Shown here: piece after piece, positions 26,860 through 38,234 of the stretch
Layout of the letters: each line of letters opens with the position of its first letter
Position numbering within the stretch: the first letter of the stretch is position 1
From: Flavobacterium sp. UBA5153
Lineage (GTDB): Bacteria > Bacteroidota > Bacteroidia > Flavobacteriales > Flavobacteriaceae
Direction of reading: 5' to 3'
Length of the DNA stretch: 64,000 nt
NCBI GenBank assembly: GCA_002413745.1
Contig: DHXP01000031.1
Location: forward strand, 81,881-145,880
Made by a program: the position numbers and the translations under genes
Notes under the pieces: generated by a model
Seen by the model: the letters and a program-made list of their open reading frames with translations, nothing else
Database searches by the model: none
Told to the model about the DNA's origin: nothing

Positions 26860-26930
26860 CCACGCTTTTTTGCGTGGATTGCAACGGAAAGCGGGACACG
26901 AGCAACGCGAACTGACGAAGTAAATAGCTT
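26860..26930. repeat. Hairpin and probable dispersed-repeat fragment between the split nucleotidase genes
   Basis: CCACGC (26860-26865) and GCGTGG (26872-26877) form a hairpin with a T6 loop. The following GC-richer stretch, reading GGAAAGCGGGACACGAGC and on to GACGAAG, resembles intergenic repeat fragments I know from Flavobacterium genomes. It differs in composition from the flanks. Family membership is recalled, not tested. Confidence 0.4.
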
Positions 26931-26944
26931 CAAAAATAATAAAA

Positions 26945-27886
26945 ATGAAAAGAAGAGATTTTATAGAGAAAACGGCTGCAAGCACGGCTCTGTTGGGTTT
27001 GGGTTTAGCTCCGCTCTGTTCGGCTTCGCCTCGGGTGTCGTTGAGCAGTTTTGAATCGGCAGAAGTAAAACACGTAACGATACTTCACACCAATGATGTA
27101 CACAGTCATATTGACCCTTTTCCGATGGATGATCCGCGAAATCCCAATATGGGTGGCGTTTCGAGAAGAGCTGCATTGATTGAAACCATTCGCCAAGAAA
27201 ATCCAAATGTTTTGCTACTTGACGCAGGAGACATTTTTCAAGGAACTCCTTACTTTAATTATTATGGAGGCGAACTGGAATTCAAATTAATGAGTATGAT
27301 GCGTTATGATGCATCAACAATAGGCAATCACGATTTTGACAATGGTATTGAAGGTCTGTATGCCCAAATGCCTCACGCCACATTTGAATTTGTTTCATCG
27401 AACTATGATTTAAAGAATACCGTGATGGATGGTTTTGTAAAACCATACAAAATTTTCAATAAAAACGGAATTAAAATTGGAGTTTTTGGTCTTGGAATAG
27501 AACTCGAAGGTCTAGTAGATAAAAAAATGTACCAAGAAACGGTCTACAACAATCCTGTCGAAACGGCACAAGAAATGGTTCGGATTCTAAAAAAAGAACA
27601 AAAGTGTGACTTGGTTATTTGCTTGTCACATTTGGGCTATAAATACAAGGAAGATCCAAATAAAATCTCGGATTTAAAACTGGCCGAACTCACAAAAGAT
27701 ATAGACTTGATAATTGGTGGTCACACCCACACTTTTCTTGACAAACCCACTATTGCAAAAAATTTGGATGGAAAAGAGGTATTGGTAAACCAGGTAGGCT
27801 GTTATGGCATCAATCTGGGGCGAATTGATTTTTATTTTGATAATAACAAGGCAAGATCGCATGAAGCGAAAAGTATTGTGGTTTAA
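26945..27886 (+). CDS. Metallophosphatase (5'-nucleotidase N-terminal domain), Tat-exported
   Basis: A 313-residue calcineurin-like phosphoesterase. The N-terminus has a twin-arginine signal (KRRDFIEKT, then a hydrophobic Ala/Leu stretch), so export of a folded, metal-loaded enzyme by Tat is expected. The metal ligands are all present: NDVHSH (Asp51, His53), DAGDIFQGTP, GNHDFD, CLSHLGYK and GGHTHTF. It lacks the C-terminal nucleotidase domain, which is the separate lipoprotein just upstream. Metallophosphatase and binding halves presumably act together. Confidence 0.9.
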   Translation: MKRRDFIEKTAASTALLGLGLAPLCSASPRVSLSSFESAEVKHVTILHTNDVHSHIDPFPMDDPRNPNMGGVSRRAALIETIRQENPNVLLLDAGDIFQGTPYFNYYGGELEFKLMSMMRYDASTIGNHDFDNGIEGLYAQMPHATFEFVSSNYDLKNTVMDGFVKPYKIFNKNGIKIGVFGLGIELEGLVDKKMYQETVYNNPVETAQEMVRILKKEQKCDLVICLSHLGYKYKEDPNKISDLKLAELTKDIDLIIGGHTHTFLDKPTIAKNLDGKEVLVNQVGCYGINLGRIDFYFDNNKARSHEAKSIVV

Positions 27887-27900
27887 AGACTTGATTAAAT

Positions 27901-27932
27901 AGACCTCAACCGTTTTGAAATCTTTGAGGTCT
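27901..27932. terminator. Bidirectional terminator between metallophosphatase and ligA
   Basis: AGACCTCAA (27901-27909) pairs with TTGAGGTCT (27924-27932) and is followed by ATTTTTAA. It separates two convergent genes. Confidence 0.75.
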
Positions 27933-27942
27933 ATTTTTAAAA

Positions 27943-29996
<2,054 letters not shown>

Positions 29997-30099
29997 TAAA
30001 AGAAACCCACATCAAAAAAATATTTTTCTTCCGATGAAATGAAAAGTGGGTTCCTGACAACCAAAATTTAAATCTTATTGGGAAGAAATAACGGTAAAA

Positions 30100-30573
30100 T
30101 TACGATTCAATAATCGAATTTATTTGCTTGTACAATTGCCCGTCGCTCAAAAATGCCCCTTGTTGAATCAATCCAAAAATTGAAGCGTTGCGATCTTCGG
30201 TAAATTCTTTTTTGCCTGTTTTCATTTCGATGGTATCGGTAAACATATTGTCGCTCAACCATTGTAAACCTTCTTTTGTTAGAAAATCAACTTCAGGTAC
30301 CAATGATTTCAAAACTATTGATTGAACATAGGTTTCAAAACAATGAAAAAGAAAAATATGATTTTTAGAAAAATGTTCTAAATATTCAGTTCTGCCAAGA
30401 ACACCTTCCCAAACCAAATCGGAAAAAACGTCCAGTTCTTGTTCGGCAACTTCGGGTTTCTCAGTTTTAATCTTGTCCCATTCCGCTTTATCGATGGTTT
30501 GTGTAGCAAGAAATGTACTGAATTCCTGATTCATTTCTTCAAATTGTTCTTTTGTTAATCTGGAGTATTTCAT
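30100..30573 (-). CDS. DUF6495-like conserved protein
   Basis: A 157-residue acidic, mostly helical cytoplasmic protein that I recall as the DUF6495 family of Flavobacteriia; its function is unknown. Recognisable stretches are MKYSRLTKEQFEEMNQEFSTFLA at the start, VFSDLVWEGVLGRTEYLEHFS in the middle and IFGLIQQGAFLSDGQLY at the end. It is alone on its transcript unit, upstream of ligA on the same strand. Confidence 0.68.
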   Translation of the reverse strand: MKYSRLTKEQFEEMNQEFSTFLATQTIDKAEWDKIKTEKPEVAEQELDVFSDLVWEGVLGRTEYLEHFSKNHIFLFHCFETYVQSIVLKSLVPEVDFLTKEGLQWLSDNMFTDTIEMKTGKKEFTEDRNASIFGLIQQGAFLSDGQLYKQINSIIES

Positions 30574-30621
30574 TATAATTTGAGGTTAGTATTTTTAAAA
30601 AGCGATTTTTTCATCAAAAAA

Positions 30622-30642
30622 AGCCCTCTCCATGAGAAGGCT
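30622..30642 (-). terminator. Terminator downstream of the propeller protein gene
   Basis: AGCCCTCTC (30622-30630) and GAGAAGGCT (30634-30642) pair around CAT. On the minus strand a run of seven T follows the hairpin. It lies about 155 nt after the stop of the gene ending at 30798. Confidence 0.7.
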
Positions 30643-30797
30643 AATTTAAAACTTTTCGGATAACTACAAAACATATCTAAAGCAAAATTGTATTTGACAT
30701 CTTGATGATAAACTAACATCATAATTAACTACTAAAACTAAAAAAGAGCATAAAAGTTACAATTAATACTTTTTTTACACTCTTTTTAAATGGAATC

Positions 30798-32327
30798 TTA
30801 CTTATTAATAGGACCTGAATTGCTAACAAAGGCAATAAATTTACTATCAGGGCTCCAAGATGGTGTATTGATAGTTCCTTGACCACCATATAAATAGGCA
30901 ATTACTTTTGGCGCTCCACCTGAAATAGGCATTAATCGAAGCATCACTCTTTTGTAAAATGGATGATCTGTAGGTTCTACAGTATCTACAAATGACATAA
31001 AAGCAATCCATTTATTATCAGGAGATACATGTGCAAACCAGTTGTTGTATTGGTCAAAAGTGAGTTGGGTTTGTTCACTTCCGTCCATTCTCATTCGCCA
31101 CAATTGCATTGTGCCGCTTTCTGTACAATTGTAATAAATATATTTTCCGTCAGGTGAACATTCTGGACCATCAGCCAAACCTTTGGTAAGATGAGTTAAT
31201 TGAATTTCCTTACCTCCATTTATTGATTTTTTAAAAATGTTGTAAGTTGACCCACTTTCAGGACGTTGAGCGGTATAAACCACTTCTTTTCCATCCCTTG
31301 TCCAACCATGCAAATATGACGGTGTTTTCTCAGTTACCATTTTAGGTTCTCCCCCAGTAATTGGCAAATAATAGATTGTGCTTCCCCCACCAGGCAACTC
31401 CTCTCTATGGGATGATATTCCTAATAATTTTCCGTCAAATGAAATAACATGGTCGTTGTTGTTTTTCTTTGCAGAACCAGTATTTATTAGAGTTGGAGTA
31501 TCGCCAGTAAGCGGAATTGTATAAATACCACCTCCTTGATTGAATACCAATCCTTTGTTATTAGGTAACCAGTTTGGAGCTTCAAAACGGCCTTTGTCTT
31601 CGTAAACAATTTTTCTCTTTCCGTCAAAAATATTTATGATTTCCATTTTACTTCCTAAAATTCCATCGGTATACCCATTATGATTATCCGGAACGGTTTG
31701 TTCTATACGCACATTCCAAGCTTTTCCTTCTTCAACAACGTCTGGATTATGGCTACACATAAAAATACCAACCAAAACCTCATCGGGCATTACCACTGCA
31801 TCCGTACGCCCAATTTCTTGCAAAGGTTCTCCTGGATTAGCAATTCTCATGATAAATACTTTACCTAATCGCTCTAATTGAATAATTTCTGTTGATCTCT
31901 TTTTTGCAAAAATTTCATCTTGTGGATCTCTCATTAAAGCCCCTTTCATGGTTCTCCACTGTAATGCCATTAATCCATCATCATGAATGGCAGCGGTCAT
32001 GTGCGCTGCATTTTCATCTTCATTCGCCCTAATCATCCATCCTGTTTTTCTATGAACTGGGCTTGCATTGCTTAGGATTTTAAAGTTTCCTGTAAGTATA
32101 AAATCTCCTTTAATTTTGTTGTAAACATATTGAAACTCATCTCTGCCAAACCAAACATTATAACCTGCTCCTTTGAGATTATAACTTTGTTCCTCTTTAT
32201 TAAATATTGTGCTTCCTGCCAATTTAGGTTTGCCAATATCAGCATGGTTATTAAAAATTCCTATTTGATTCTGTGCCATAATAAAAAATGTGCTTAATAA
32301 TAAACTGAATTGAATGATCTTTTTCAT
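30798..32327 (-). CDS. Secreted TolB-like beta-propeller (PD40) protein with DUF1349-like N-terminal domain
   Basis: A 509-residue exported protein with a signal peptide ending at MAQ. The first about 200 residues resemble a lectin-like DUF1349 jelly roll (FILTGNFKILSNASPVHRKTGWMIRAN, DGLMALQWRTMKGA). The rest holds PD40 propeller blades with the typical pattern: RFEAPNWLPNNKGLVF, GPECSPDGKYIYYN, AHVSPDNKWIAFMS and PSWSPDSKFIAFVS. No catalytic residues are evident. It probably binds a carbohydrate or peptide in the periplasm or outside the cell. It is monocistronic. Confidence 0.78.
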   Translation of the reverse strand: MKKIIQFSLLLSTFFIMAQNQIGIFNNHADIGKPKLAGSTIFNKEEQSYNLKGAGYNVWFGRDEFQYVYNKIKGDFILTGNFKILSNASPVHRKTGWMIRANEDENAAHMTAAIHDDGLMALQWRTMKGALMRDPQDEIFAKKRSTEIIQLERLGKVFIMRIANPGEPLQEIGRTDAVVMPDEVLVGIFMCSHNPDVVEEGKAWNVRIEQTVPDNHNGYTDGILGSKMEIINIFDGKRKIVYEDKGRFEAPNWLPNNKGLVFNQGGGIYTIPLTGDTPTLINTGSAKKNNNDHVISFDGKLLGISSHREELPGGGSTIYYLPITGGEPKMVTEKTPSYLHGWTRDGKEVVYTAQRPESGSTYNIFKKSINGGKEIQLTHLTKGLADGPECSPDGKYIYYNCTESGTMQLWRMRMDGSEQTQLTFDQYNNWFAHVSPDNKWIAFMSFVDTVEPTDHPFYKRVMLRLMPISGGAPKVIAYLYGGQGTINTPSWSPDSKFIAFVSNSGPINK

Positions 32328-32721
32328 TAGTATTTGAGTTATGTTAAAACTTTTTTAATTGTTAAAATATTATATAAAAATTCGTATTGATTCTACTTTT
32401 AATTTTTAAATAACTCAACCATATAATTGGCTGTTCTTGTTACTATATCCAAAAATACTAATTCTTTATTTTGGATTGATATCGATGTTTTAGGAAAAAT
32501 ATTCTTGGATAATTAAAAATAAGACAATGATTATTTACTTGCAAAAATAATTCACTTCAACTCGAGTCCTAAATTTTCCCAATTTAAAAAAAGAAATAGA
32601 ATTATTTTTACTGCCAATATTGAGGAATTAGCAATTAATTTACTTCTTGTTATCATGCGGTTTTGATTTATAATCAATATCAAATATATTATTTTTTATA
32701 ATATCAATTTAAAAAAATAAC
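32328..32721. other. Gene-free AT-rich stretch
   Basis: About 390 bp with no convincing frame. It should hold the promoter of the propeller gene: minus-strand boxes TATTTTTG (32549-32542) and TATATTTG (32688-32681) are candidates, both without a good -33 element. An AT-only inverted repeat surrounds 32670-32715. Confidence 0.5.
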
Positions 32722-32722
32722 A

Positions 32723-32766
32723 AAAAAATCCCGTATTCGTTTTTATAAAACGATACGGGATTTTTT
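32723..32766 (-). terminator. Terminator of the rpsF-rpsR-rplI operon
   Basis: A long perfect-arm hairpin (TCCCGTAT...CGTTTT / AAAACGATACGGGA) is flanked by A6 and T6 tracts. It lies 20 bp downstream of the rplI stop on the minus strand. Confidence 0.88.
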
Positions 32767-32786
32767 ATTTAATAATTTAAAAAAAA

Positions 32787-33230
32787 TTATGCTTTTTCAG
32801 CAATGATTTCATAAGGTAATTCAACTACAACATCTCTGTGTAATCTGATGCTTGCAGCATATTTACCAGTACGTTTCACAATACCGCTAGTAATAAATTT
32901 ACGCTCGATTGCTTGACCCGCTTTTCCCAAAGCTTCTGCAATATCAATATTAGTGATAGAACCGAATAATTTTTCACCTCCCGCTTTCGCGAAAATTTTA
33001 ATTTCCAATGCTTTTAAAACTTCAGCCAATGCTTTAGCGTCGTTAACAACTTTAGCTTCTTTGTGTGCTCTTTGTTTTAGGTTTTCAGCTAATACTTTCT
33101 TTGCAGAAGGTGTTGCCAATTGTCCAAAACCTTGTGGTATCAAAAAGTTACGACCGTAACCATTTTTAACATTTACCACATCGTCTTTAAAGCCTAAATT
33201 TTGTACGTCTTTTTTTAATATAATTTCCAT
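32787..33230 (-). CDS. rplI: 50S ribosomal protein bL9
   Basis: A 147-residue ribosomal protein. The N-terminal domain MEIILKKDVQNLGFKDDVV with VKNGYGRNFLIPQG is the L9 signature. A connecting helix follows (residues about 45-75), then the C-terminal rRNA-binding domain (EKLFGSITNIDIAEAL, YAASIRLHRDVVVELPYEI). It is last in rpsF-rpsR-rplI, 68 bp after rpsR. Confidence 0.97.
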   Translation of the reverse strand: MEIILKKDVQNLGFKDDVVNVKNGYGRNFLIPQGFGQLATPSAKKVLAENLKQRAHKEAKVVNDAKALAEVLKALEIKIFAKAGGEKLFGSITNIDIAEALGKAGQAIERKFITSGIVKRTGKYAASIRLHRDVVVELPYEIIAEKA

Positions 33231-33298
33231 GTTGTTGTCCTTTGTTATTAGAAGTTAGGTTTCGATTTATTGAAAACCAACAACTGAGTTTTTTAATA

Positions 33299-33595
33299 TT
33301 ATTTTAGTAAATCAGCCACATATGGCATTAATGCTAAGTGACGTGCTCTTTTTACCGCAACTGACACTTTTCTTTGGTATTTCAATGAAGTTCCGGTTAA
33401 ACGACGAGGAAGTATTTTTCCTTGCTCATTTACGAATTTCAATAAGAAATCGGCATCTTTATAATCAATATATTTGATACCTGATTTTTTGAAACGACAA
33501 TACTTTTTAGTTTTGTTAGTTTCTATATTCAAAGGCGTAAGATATCTGATATCTCCGTCTTTTTTTCCTGAGGCTGATTGTTGTAATGTTGCCAT
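33299..33595 (-). CDS. rpsR: 30S ribosomal protein bS18
   Basis: A 98-residue bS18, longer than the usual 75 because of an N-terminal extension ([23 protein letters not shown]). The core [36 protein letters not shown] and RHLALMPYV are clear. In Flavobacterium ribosomes bS6, bS18 and bS21 cover the anti-Shine-Dalgarno sequence, which fits the near-absence of SD motifs in this window. It starts 5 nt after the end of rpsF. Confidence 0.97.
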   Translation of the reverse strand: MATLQQSASGKKDGDIRYLTPLNIETNKTKKYCRFKKSGIKYIDYKDADFLLKFVNEQGKILPRRLTGTSLKYQRKVSVAVKRARHLALMPYVADLLK

Positions 33596-33600
33596 AATGA

Positions 33601-33942
33601 TTAAGCTTTTGTAGATTTTAATTTAGTTCTTCTTCTTTCAGCCCAAGAAATAGCGTGTTTGTCTAAACTTACAGTCAAGAAACGCATTACTCTTTCGTCA
33701 CGTCTAAATTCGGTTTCAAAAGCAATTAAAACTTCTCCTGCAATTTTGAATTCGAATAAGTGATAAAAACCACTTTTTTTGTTTTGGATTTCGTAGGCCA
33801 TTTTTTTCAGACCCCAATCCTCTTTTGATACCATTTCGGCTCCTCTAGATGTAAGAAAATCTTCAAATTTGCTTACTGTTTCCTTTACCTGGACTTCAGA
33901 TAAAACGGGATTTAAAATGAAAACAGTTTCATAATGATTCAT
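33601..33942 (-). CDS. rpsF: 30S ribosomal protein bS6
   Basis: A 113-residue bS6. The frame is open to 33984, but [16 protein letters not shown] at 33942 is the normal start. A promoter whose -7 box lies at 33972-33979 supports it, since the longer start would begin within the promoter. The ferredoxin-like fold shows [40 protein letters not shown] and [18 protein letters not shown]. It pairs with bS18, the next gene. Confidence 0.96.
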   Translation of the reverse strand: MNHYETVFILNPVLSEVQVKETVSKFEDFLTSRGAEMVSKEDWGLKKMAYEIQNKKSGFYHLFEFKIAGEVLIAFETEFRRDERVMRFLTVSLDKHAISWAERRRTKLKSTKA

Positions 33943-33971
33943 AAATATGTATGTATTTGTTAAATTGGCTG

Positions 33972-34002
33972 CGAAAGTAATCATTTTTTTTTAATAAACA
34001 AA
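33972..34002 (-). promoter_or_regulatory. Promoter of rpsF-rpsR-rplI
   Basis: On the minus strand TTTG (34002-33999) and TACTTTCG (33979-33972) are spaced by 19 bp; the -7 box has one mismatch to TAnnTTTG. It fixes the rpsF start at 33942. Confidence 0.6.
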
Positions 34003-34108
34003 CCTTATTTAATTTTAATCGTCATAAGGTAAAAAAATACGATGAAAATTAGTTTTAAAAAAAAACAAATACTATTTTTACTATCCCAAATCTTAAATAA
34101 TAAAAATT

Positions 34109-34804
34109 ATGAAACTAAATTGTGTCGTTGTGGATGACAGTTCCATCCAAAGAATGATAATTGCAAAGTTAGTAAATAATCATCCTAATCTACATTTGAT
34201 TGGTGATTTTTCCAATGCAATTGAAGCTAAAGGCTGCATGTCTATACATAACATAGACTTGATTTTTTTAGATATTGAAATGCCAGTTATTAGTGGTTTC
34301 GATTTTTTGGACGGTTTAAAAACAAAACCCCAAATTATTTTCATAACCTCTAAGGCTGAGTATGCCATGAAGGCATTTGATTATGACGCCACAGATTATC
34401 TTCAAAAACCAATCGCAATAGATCGATTTAACGCTTCCGTAAAAAGAGCCCTCGATTTGTATTTACTAAAATCTGAAACTCATGAAGAAGATGGCGAGCA
34501 CATTTTTATTAAAAGCAATCTTAAAAAACTAAAAATTTTTACTTCTAAAATAAAATGGATTGAAGCCTTTGGCGATTATGTAAAAGTAGTTACCGAAGAC
34601 GACAGCAACTTGGTCCTTTCTACAATGAAATCTTTTGAAAAAGATTTGTCAAAAGACAAGTTTGTCAGAGTGCACAAGTCCTATATTATAAATATAGACA
34701 AGGTAGAACGCTTCAATAGTAGGTTTGCTGAAATCGGAATCACGAAAATTCCGCTTAGCAGACACAAAAAAGAAGATCTGGTAAGGGCGTTGGCCATCCA
34801 TTAA
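34109..34804 (+). CDS. LytTR-family response regulator
   Basis: A 231-residue regulator. The receiver domain (1-120) has VVDD and phosphorylation site Asp55 in LIFLDIEMP, with Lys106 in YLQKPI. The C-terminal LytTR DNA-binding domain (about 130-228) shows HIFIKSNLKKLKI, WIEAFGDYVKVVTE, MKSFEKDL--DKFVRVHKSYIINIDKV and IPLSRHKKEDL. No histidine kinase of the matching LytS type is adjacent, so its partner is elsewhere. Its stop codon overlaps that of the convergent priA gene by 4 bp. Confidence 0.93.
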   Translation: MKLNCVVVDDSSIQRMIIAKLVNNHPNLHLIGDFSNAIEAKGCMSIHNIDLIFLDIEMPVISGFDFLDGLKTKPQIIFITSKAEYAMKAFDYDATDYLQKPIAIDRFNASVKRALDLYLLKSETHEEDGEHIFIKSNLKKLKIFTSKIKWIEAFGDYVKVVTEDDSNLVLSTMKSFEKDLSKDKFVRVHKSYIINIDKVERFNSRFAEIGITKIPLSRHKKEDLVRALAIH

Positions 34805-37251
34805 TAAAAATCAACATTTATGGTCACTTTTATTGATCTGTATTGTGCCACTGATTCAAAACTATTCAGCATTTTCTGGATAGTTTTTTTTGTGCCCTGC
34901 AATGACTGATTTTGCGGAATTTTTATCATTATCGTTCTAATATATTCATTCCGTATTCTTGAAATTGGCGGTTCTTCCGGTCCTAGAACAGGAATAGTCA
35001 AGTTTTGCTGCATCACTTGATACAGCCACATCGATCCTTCTTTGAGTTTATCGAAATCCCGGTGTTTTAAAGTCAACTTTATGAGTTTAAAATAAGGAGG
35101 GTATTTATAGATTTGCCTTTCGTATAATTGTTCTTTATACATCCCTTTATAATCATTATGAACCACTTGCTGAATGGTATTATGTTCAGGATCATAAGTC
35201 TGGATAATCACTTTTCCACGTTTATCAGAACGCCCGGAACGCCCAGAAACTTGTGTCATCATTTGAAAACTTCTTTCAAAAGCCCTGAAATCGGGATGAT
35301 AAAGCATATTATCGGCATTCATGATTCCCACTAAGCTCACGTTGTCAAAATCCAAACCCTTGGCAAGCATTTGCGTTCCCACCAAAACATCGACTTCCCG
35401 GTTTTTGAAACTATCAATGATTTTCTCGAAGCCAAATTTTCCCCGAGTCGTATCCTGATCCATTCGACCCACTTTGGTATTAGGAAATAATTCAACCAAT
35501 TCTTGCTGAATTTGCTCCGTTCCAAAACCTTTGGTGGTCAAATGAACGCTCGAGCAAGCGTGGCAATTGGTTGGTTTTGCCATTGAGTAACCACAATAAT
35601 GACAACGCAACTGGTTTTTGTGTTTATGATACGTCAAACTCACGTCGCATTGCGGACATTGCGGCACGTGGCCACAAGTCATACATTCGACAACGGGTGA
35701 AAACCCCCTGCGGTTTTGGAACAAAATAACCTGTTCCCCCAAGGATAAAGCGGTCGTGATTTCCTCAATTAAAGTATCGCTAAAATGACCCGACATTTTT
35801 TTGCGAAAGTATTTGTCTTTCAAGTCTACCAATTCAATTTCGGGCATCATGACGTTTCCAAATCTTTCTGAAATTTCGACCAAACCGTATTTTCCGGATT
35901 GGGCATTAAAATAAGTTTCAATACTTGGCGTAGCCGAACCCAACAACACTTTTGCTTTGTGACTGTTTGCCAAAACTATCGAAGCATCGCGAGCGTGATA
36001 GCGTGGCGAAGGATCTACTTGCTTGAAGGTTTGCTCGTGTTCTTCATCAACGATAACCAATCCCAAGTTCGAAAACGGCAAGAACAAGGCCGATCTCGCT
36101 CCGATGACGATTTGGGCCTTTGGTGATTGTGCCAATACTTGTTGCCACACCTCTACCCTCTCGTTGTTGCTGTATTTCGAATGAAAAATGGCTACTTTAT
36201 TACCAAAATAATCGCGCAACCTTCCCACTAATTGAGTTGTCAATGCAATTTCGGGCAATAGATATAAAATTTGTTTCCCTTCCTTAATGTAATCTTCAAT
36301 GAGTTTTATGTAGATTTCGGTCTTTCCGCTGGAAGTTACACCGTGCAAGAGACAAACCTCTTTTTGGGTAAAATTATCCTTTATTTCGTCAAAAGCGATT
36401 TGCTGGGCTTCGCTTAATTGCAATTGTTCTTCCCTGGTTTTCCCCGAGAAATTGACACGATCAACCTGAATATAATATTCTTCGAAAATTTCTTTGTCGA
36501 TCAATGCTTTCACGATTGCCGAAGTGGAATTAGCTGTTTCGGTCAATTTTTTTACCGTAATTGGTTTTTTCTCCGAAGCACTTAATTGAAAATAACTCAG
36601 GACAACTTCCTTTTGTTTGTTGGCGTTTTTCAAGGTTTCAAGCAATTCGCCCAAGCCTTCACCGGATTCATATTTGGAATGTAATTTAACGTATCGGATG
36701 AGTTTAGGGGTATAACTTTCCTGCATTTCTTCCTGGAGTACCAGAATATTTTTGTCCATCAATTTTTGGATAACGGGAAATATATTCTTCTTGTTCAAAA
36801 TATTTATTATGTCCTGCACTTTCAACGAACTTTGCTGCTGCAAGGCTTCATAAACCAGGAATTCGTCGTCCGAAAGCAGACTTTCATCCACAAAAAAAGT
36901 CGGTTTTTGTGAAATAATGGTTTCGCTTTCCAGCAAAAGTGCCGAGGGCATTGCACCACGATACACATCACCAATGGCACACATATAATACGATGCAATC
37001 CACTGCCAATGGGCGATTTGGATTTCGGTTACAATGGGATTCTCGTCGAGAATTTGGTGAATTTCCTTGGCTTCGTATAAAGCGGGCTTGTTTTCGTGAA
37101 TTTCGATAACCAATGCCGTGTAGATTTTACTTTTGCCGAAAGGCACCGCCACCCGCATTCCTTTTCTGATATAATTGTATTCAGTTTCAGAAACGCGATA
37201 GGTAAAGGTTTTGGCAAGTGATAACGGTAAAATTACTTCGACGAAATGCAT
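34801..37251 (-). CDS. priA: Primosomal protein N' (replication restart helicase PriA)
   Basis: An 816-residue superfamily 2 helicase that reloads the replisome at stalled forks. The N-terminal DNA-binding domain opens with VILPLSLAKTFTYRV. The Walker A motif is LLHGVTSSGKTEIY, the DEAH-type box is VDEEHE, and an eight-Cys zinc module (CMTCGHVPQCPQCDVSL, RCHYCGY, CHAC) lies between the helicase halves. Length is normal. It follows yihY by 32 bp. It ends inside the LytTR gene's stop with no terminator in between. Confidence 0.96.
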   Translation of the reverse strand: MHFVEVILPLSLAKTFTYRVSETEYNYIRKGMRVAVPFGKSKIYTALVIEIHENKPALYEAKEIHQILDENPIVTEIQIAHWQWIASYYMCAIGDVYRGAMPSALLLESETIISQKPTFFVDESLLSDDEFLVYEALQQQSSLKVQDIINILNKKNIFPVIQKLMDKNILVLQEEMQESYTPKLIRYVKLHSKYESGEGLGELLETLKNANKQKEVVLSYFQLSASEKKPITVKKLTETANSTSAIVKALIDKEIFEEYYIQVDRVNFSGKTREEQLQLSEAQQIAFDEIKDNFTQKEVCLLHGVTSSGKTEIYIKLIEDYIKEGKQILYLLPEIALTTQLVGRLRDYFGNKVAIFHSKYSNNERVEVWQQVLAQSPKAQIVIGARSALFLPFSNLGLVIVDEEHEQTFKQVDPSPRYHARDASIVLANSHKAKVLLGSATPSIETYFNAQSGKYGLVEISERFGNVMMPEIELVDLKDKYFRKKMSGHFSDTLIEEITTALSLGEQVILFQNRRGFSPVVECMTCGHVPQCPQCDVSLTYHKHKNQLRCHYCGYSMAKPTNCHACSSVHLTTKGFGTEQIQQELVELFPNTKVGRMDQDTTRGKFGFEKIIDSFKNREVDVLVGTQMLAKGLDFDNVSLVGIMNADNMLYHPDFRAFERSFQMMTQVSGRSGRSDKRGKVIIQTYDPEHNTIQQVVHNDYKGMYKEQLYERQIYKYPPYFKLIKLTLKHRDFDKLKEGSMWLYQVMQQNLTIPVLGPEEPPISRIRNEYIRTIMIKIPQNQSLQGTKKTIQKMLNSFESVAQYRSIKVTINVDFY

Positions 37252-37283
37252 TTAGATTTTGGGTTTTGGACTTTCGACTGCGA

Positions 37284-38222
37284 TCAGAGTGACGGTTGGA
37301 ATTTATGATTTTTCATCTTTAATTTATTTACGGCTGCATTCAATTCGAATCCGAGGAGCAAAATCACGCAGTTGATCCAAATGTAAAACATCACAATCAA
37401 TAATGTTCCTATGGAACCATATAATTCGTTGTATTTTGAAAAACGTAGCACCCAAATCCCGAAAATATAGGAATCCAAAATCACTAATATGGTAGTAAAT
37501 ACGGAGCCTATCGAAATAAATGCCCTGCGTTTATCGTGTTTGGTACCGAATTTGAAAAGTATGGATATCGTGACTAAAATCATAAGAATCACGAAGGCAT
37601 ATCGTCCTAAAATGATTAGCGGGATCTGCTCGTCCAACACATCCTGAATCATTGTTTTTTGAATAAAGACTTCAAAAACAACAATTATCGCGACGGTTAC
37701 CAATAACAAAACCGACAATACTAATGACATGCCCATAGCAACTAAATATTGATGCAGAAACCCTCTTTTGATAAGAACGTGCTTTGAGGATTCGAAACCT
37801 CCCAAAATACCGTTCAGTCCGTTTGCCATCAGGAAAATAGACAGTATAAATCCTGTGGACAGTAATCCGGAGTGGCTGTTATTGAGAATATCGCTGATTA
37901 TTTTATAAATTGCATCATAGGTATTTGGCGGCACTCCCTCTTTCACGAATTGAAGGAAATCCAACTGAAATCCCTCTATCGGAATGTATGGAATGAGGTT
38001 TAAAATGAACAGTGCAAAAGGGAACAATGCCATAAAAAAGCTGAATGCAATTGCACTGGCATGATATGTTAACGCCCCTTCGGCAATTCCCAGTATATAT
38101 AATTCCAATAAATCATAAAAAGACAATCCTTGCAACCACGGCAGTTTTATCCTTTTTAGCGGACGAACTAAATTGCGTAATATTCGGATTCTTTCTATTC
38201 TTTCTTCAATTTCTTTACTCAT
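37284..38222 (-). CDS. YihY/virulence factor BrkB family inner-membrane protein
   Basis: A 312-residue membrane protein with about six hydrophobic helices. Family motifs are seen: LTYHASAIAFSFFMALFPFALFILNLIPYI near the start, a GLLSTGFILSIFLMANGLNGILGGF segment, and FYIWINCVILLLGFELNAAV at the end. Its biochemical role is unsettled; the old RNase BN label is incorrect for this family. It sits 12 bp after nadC and 32 bp before priA, probably in one transcript. Confidence 0.9.
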   Translation of the reverse strand: MSKEIEERIERIRILRNLVRPLKRIKLPWLQGLSFYDLLELYILGIAEGALTYHASAIAFSFFMALFPFALFILNLIPYIPIEGFQLDFLQFVKEGVPPNTYDAIYKIISDILNNSHSGLLSTGFILSIFLMANGLNGILGGFESSKHVLIKRGFLHQYLVAMGMSLVLSVLLLVTVAIIVVFEVFIQKTMIQDVLDEQIPLIILGRYAFVILMILVTISILFKFGTKHDKRRAFISIGSVFTTILVILDSYIFGIWVLRFSKYNELYGSIGTLLIVMFYIWINCVILLLGFELNAAVNKLKMKNHKFQPSL

Positions 38223-38234
38223 AGCTTTCTAATC

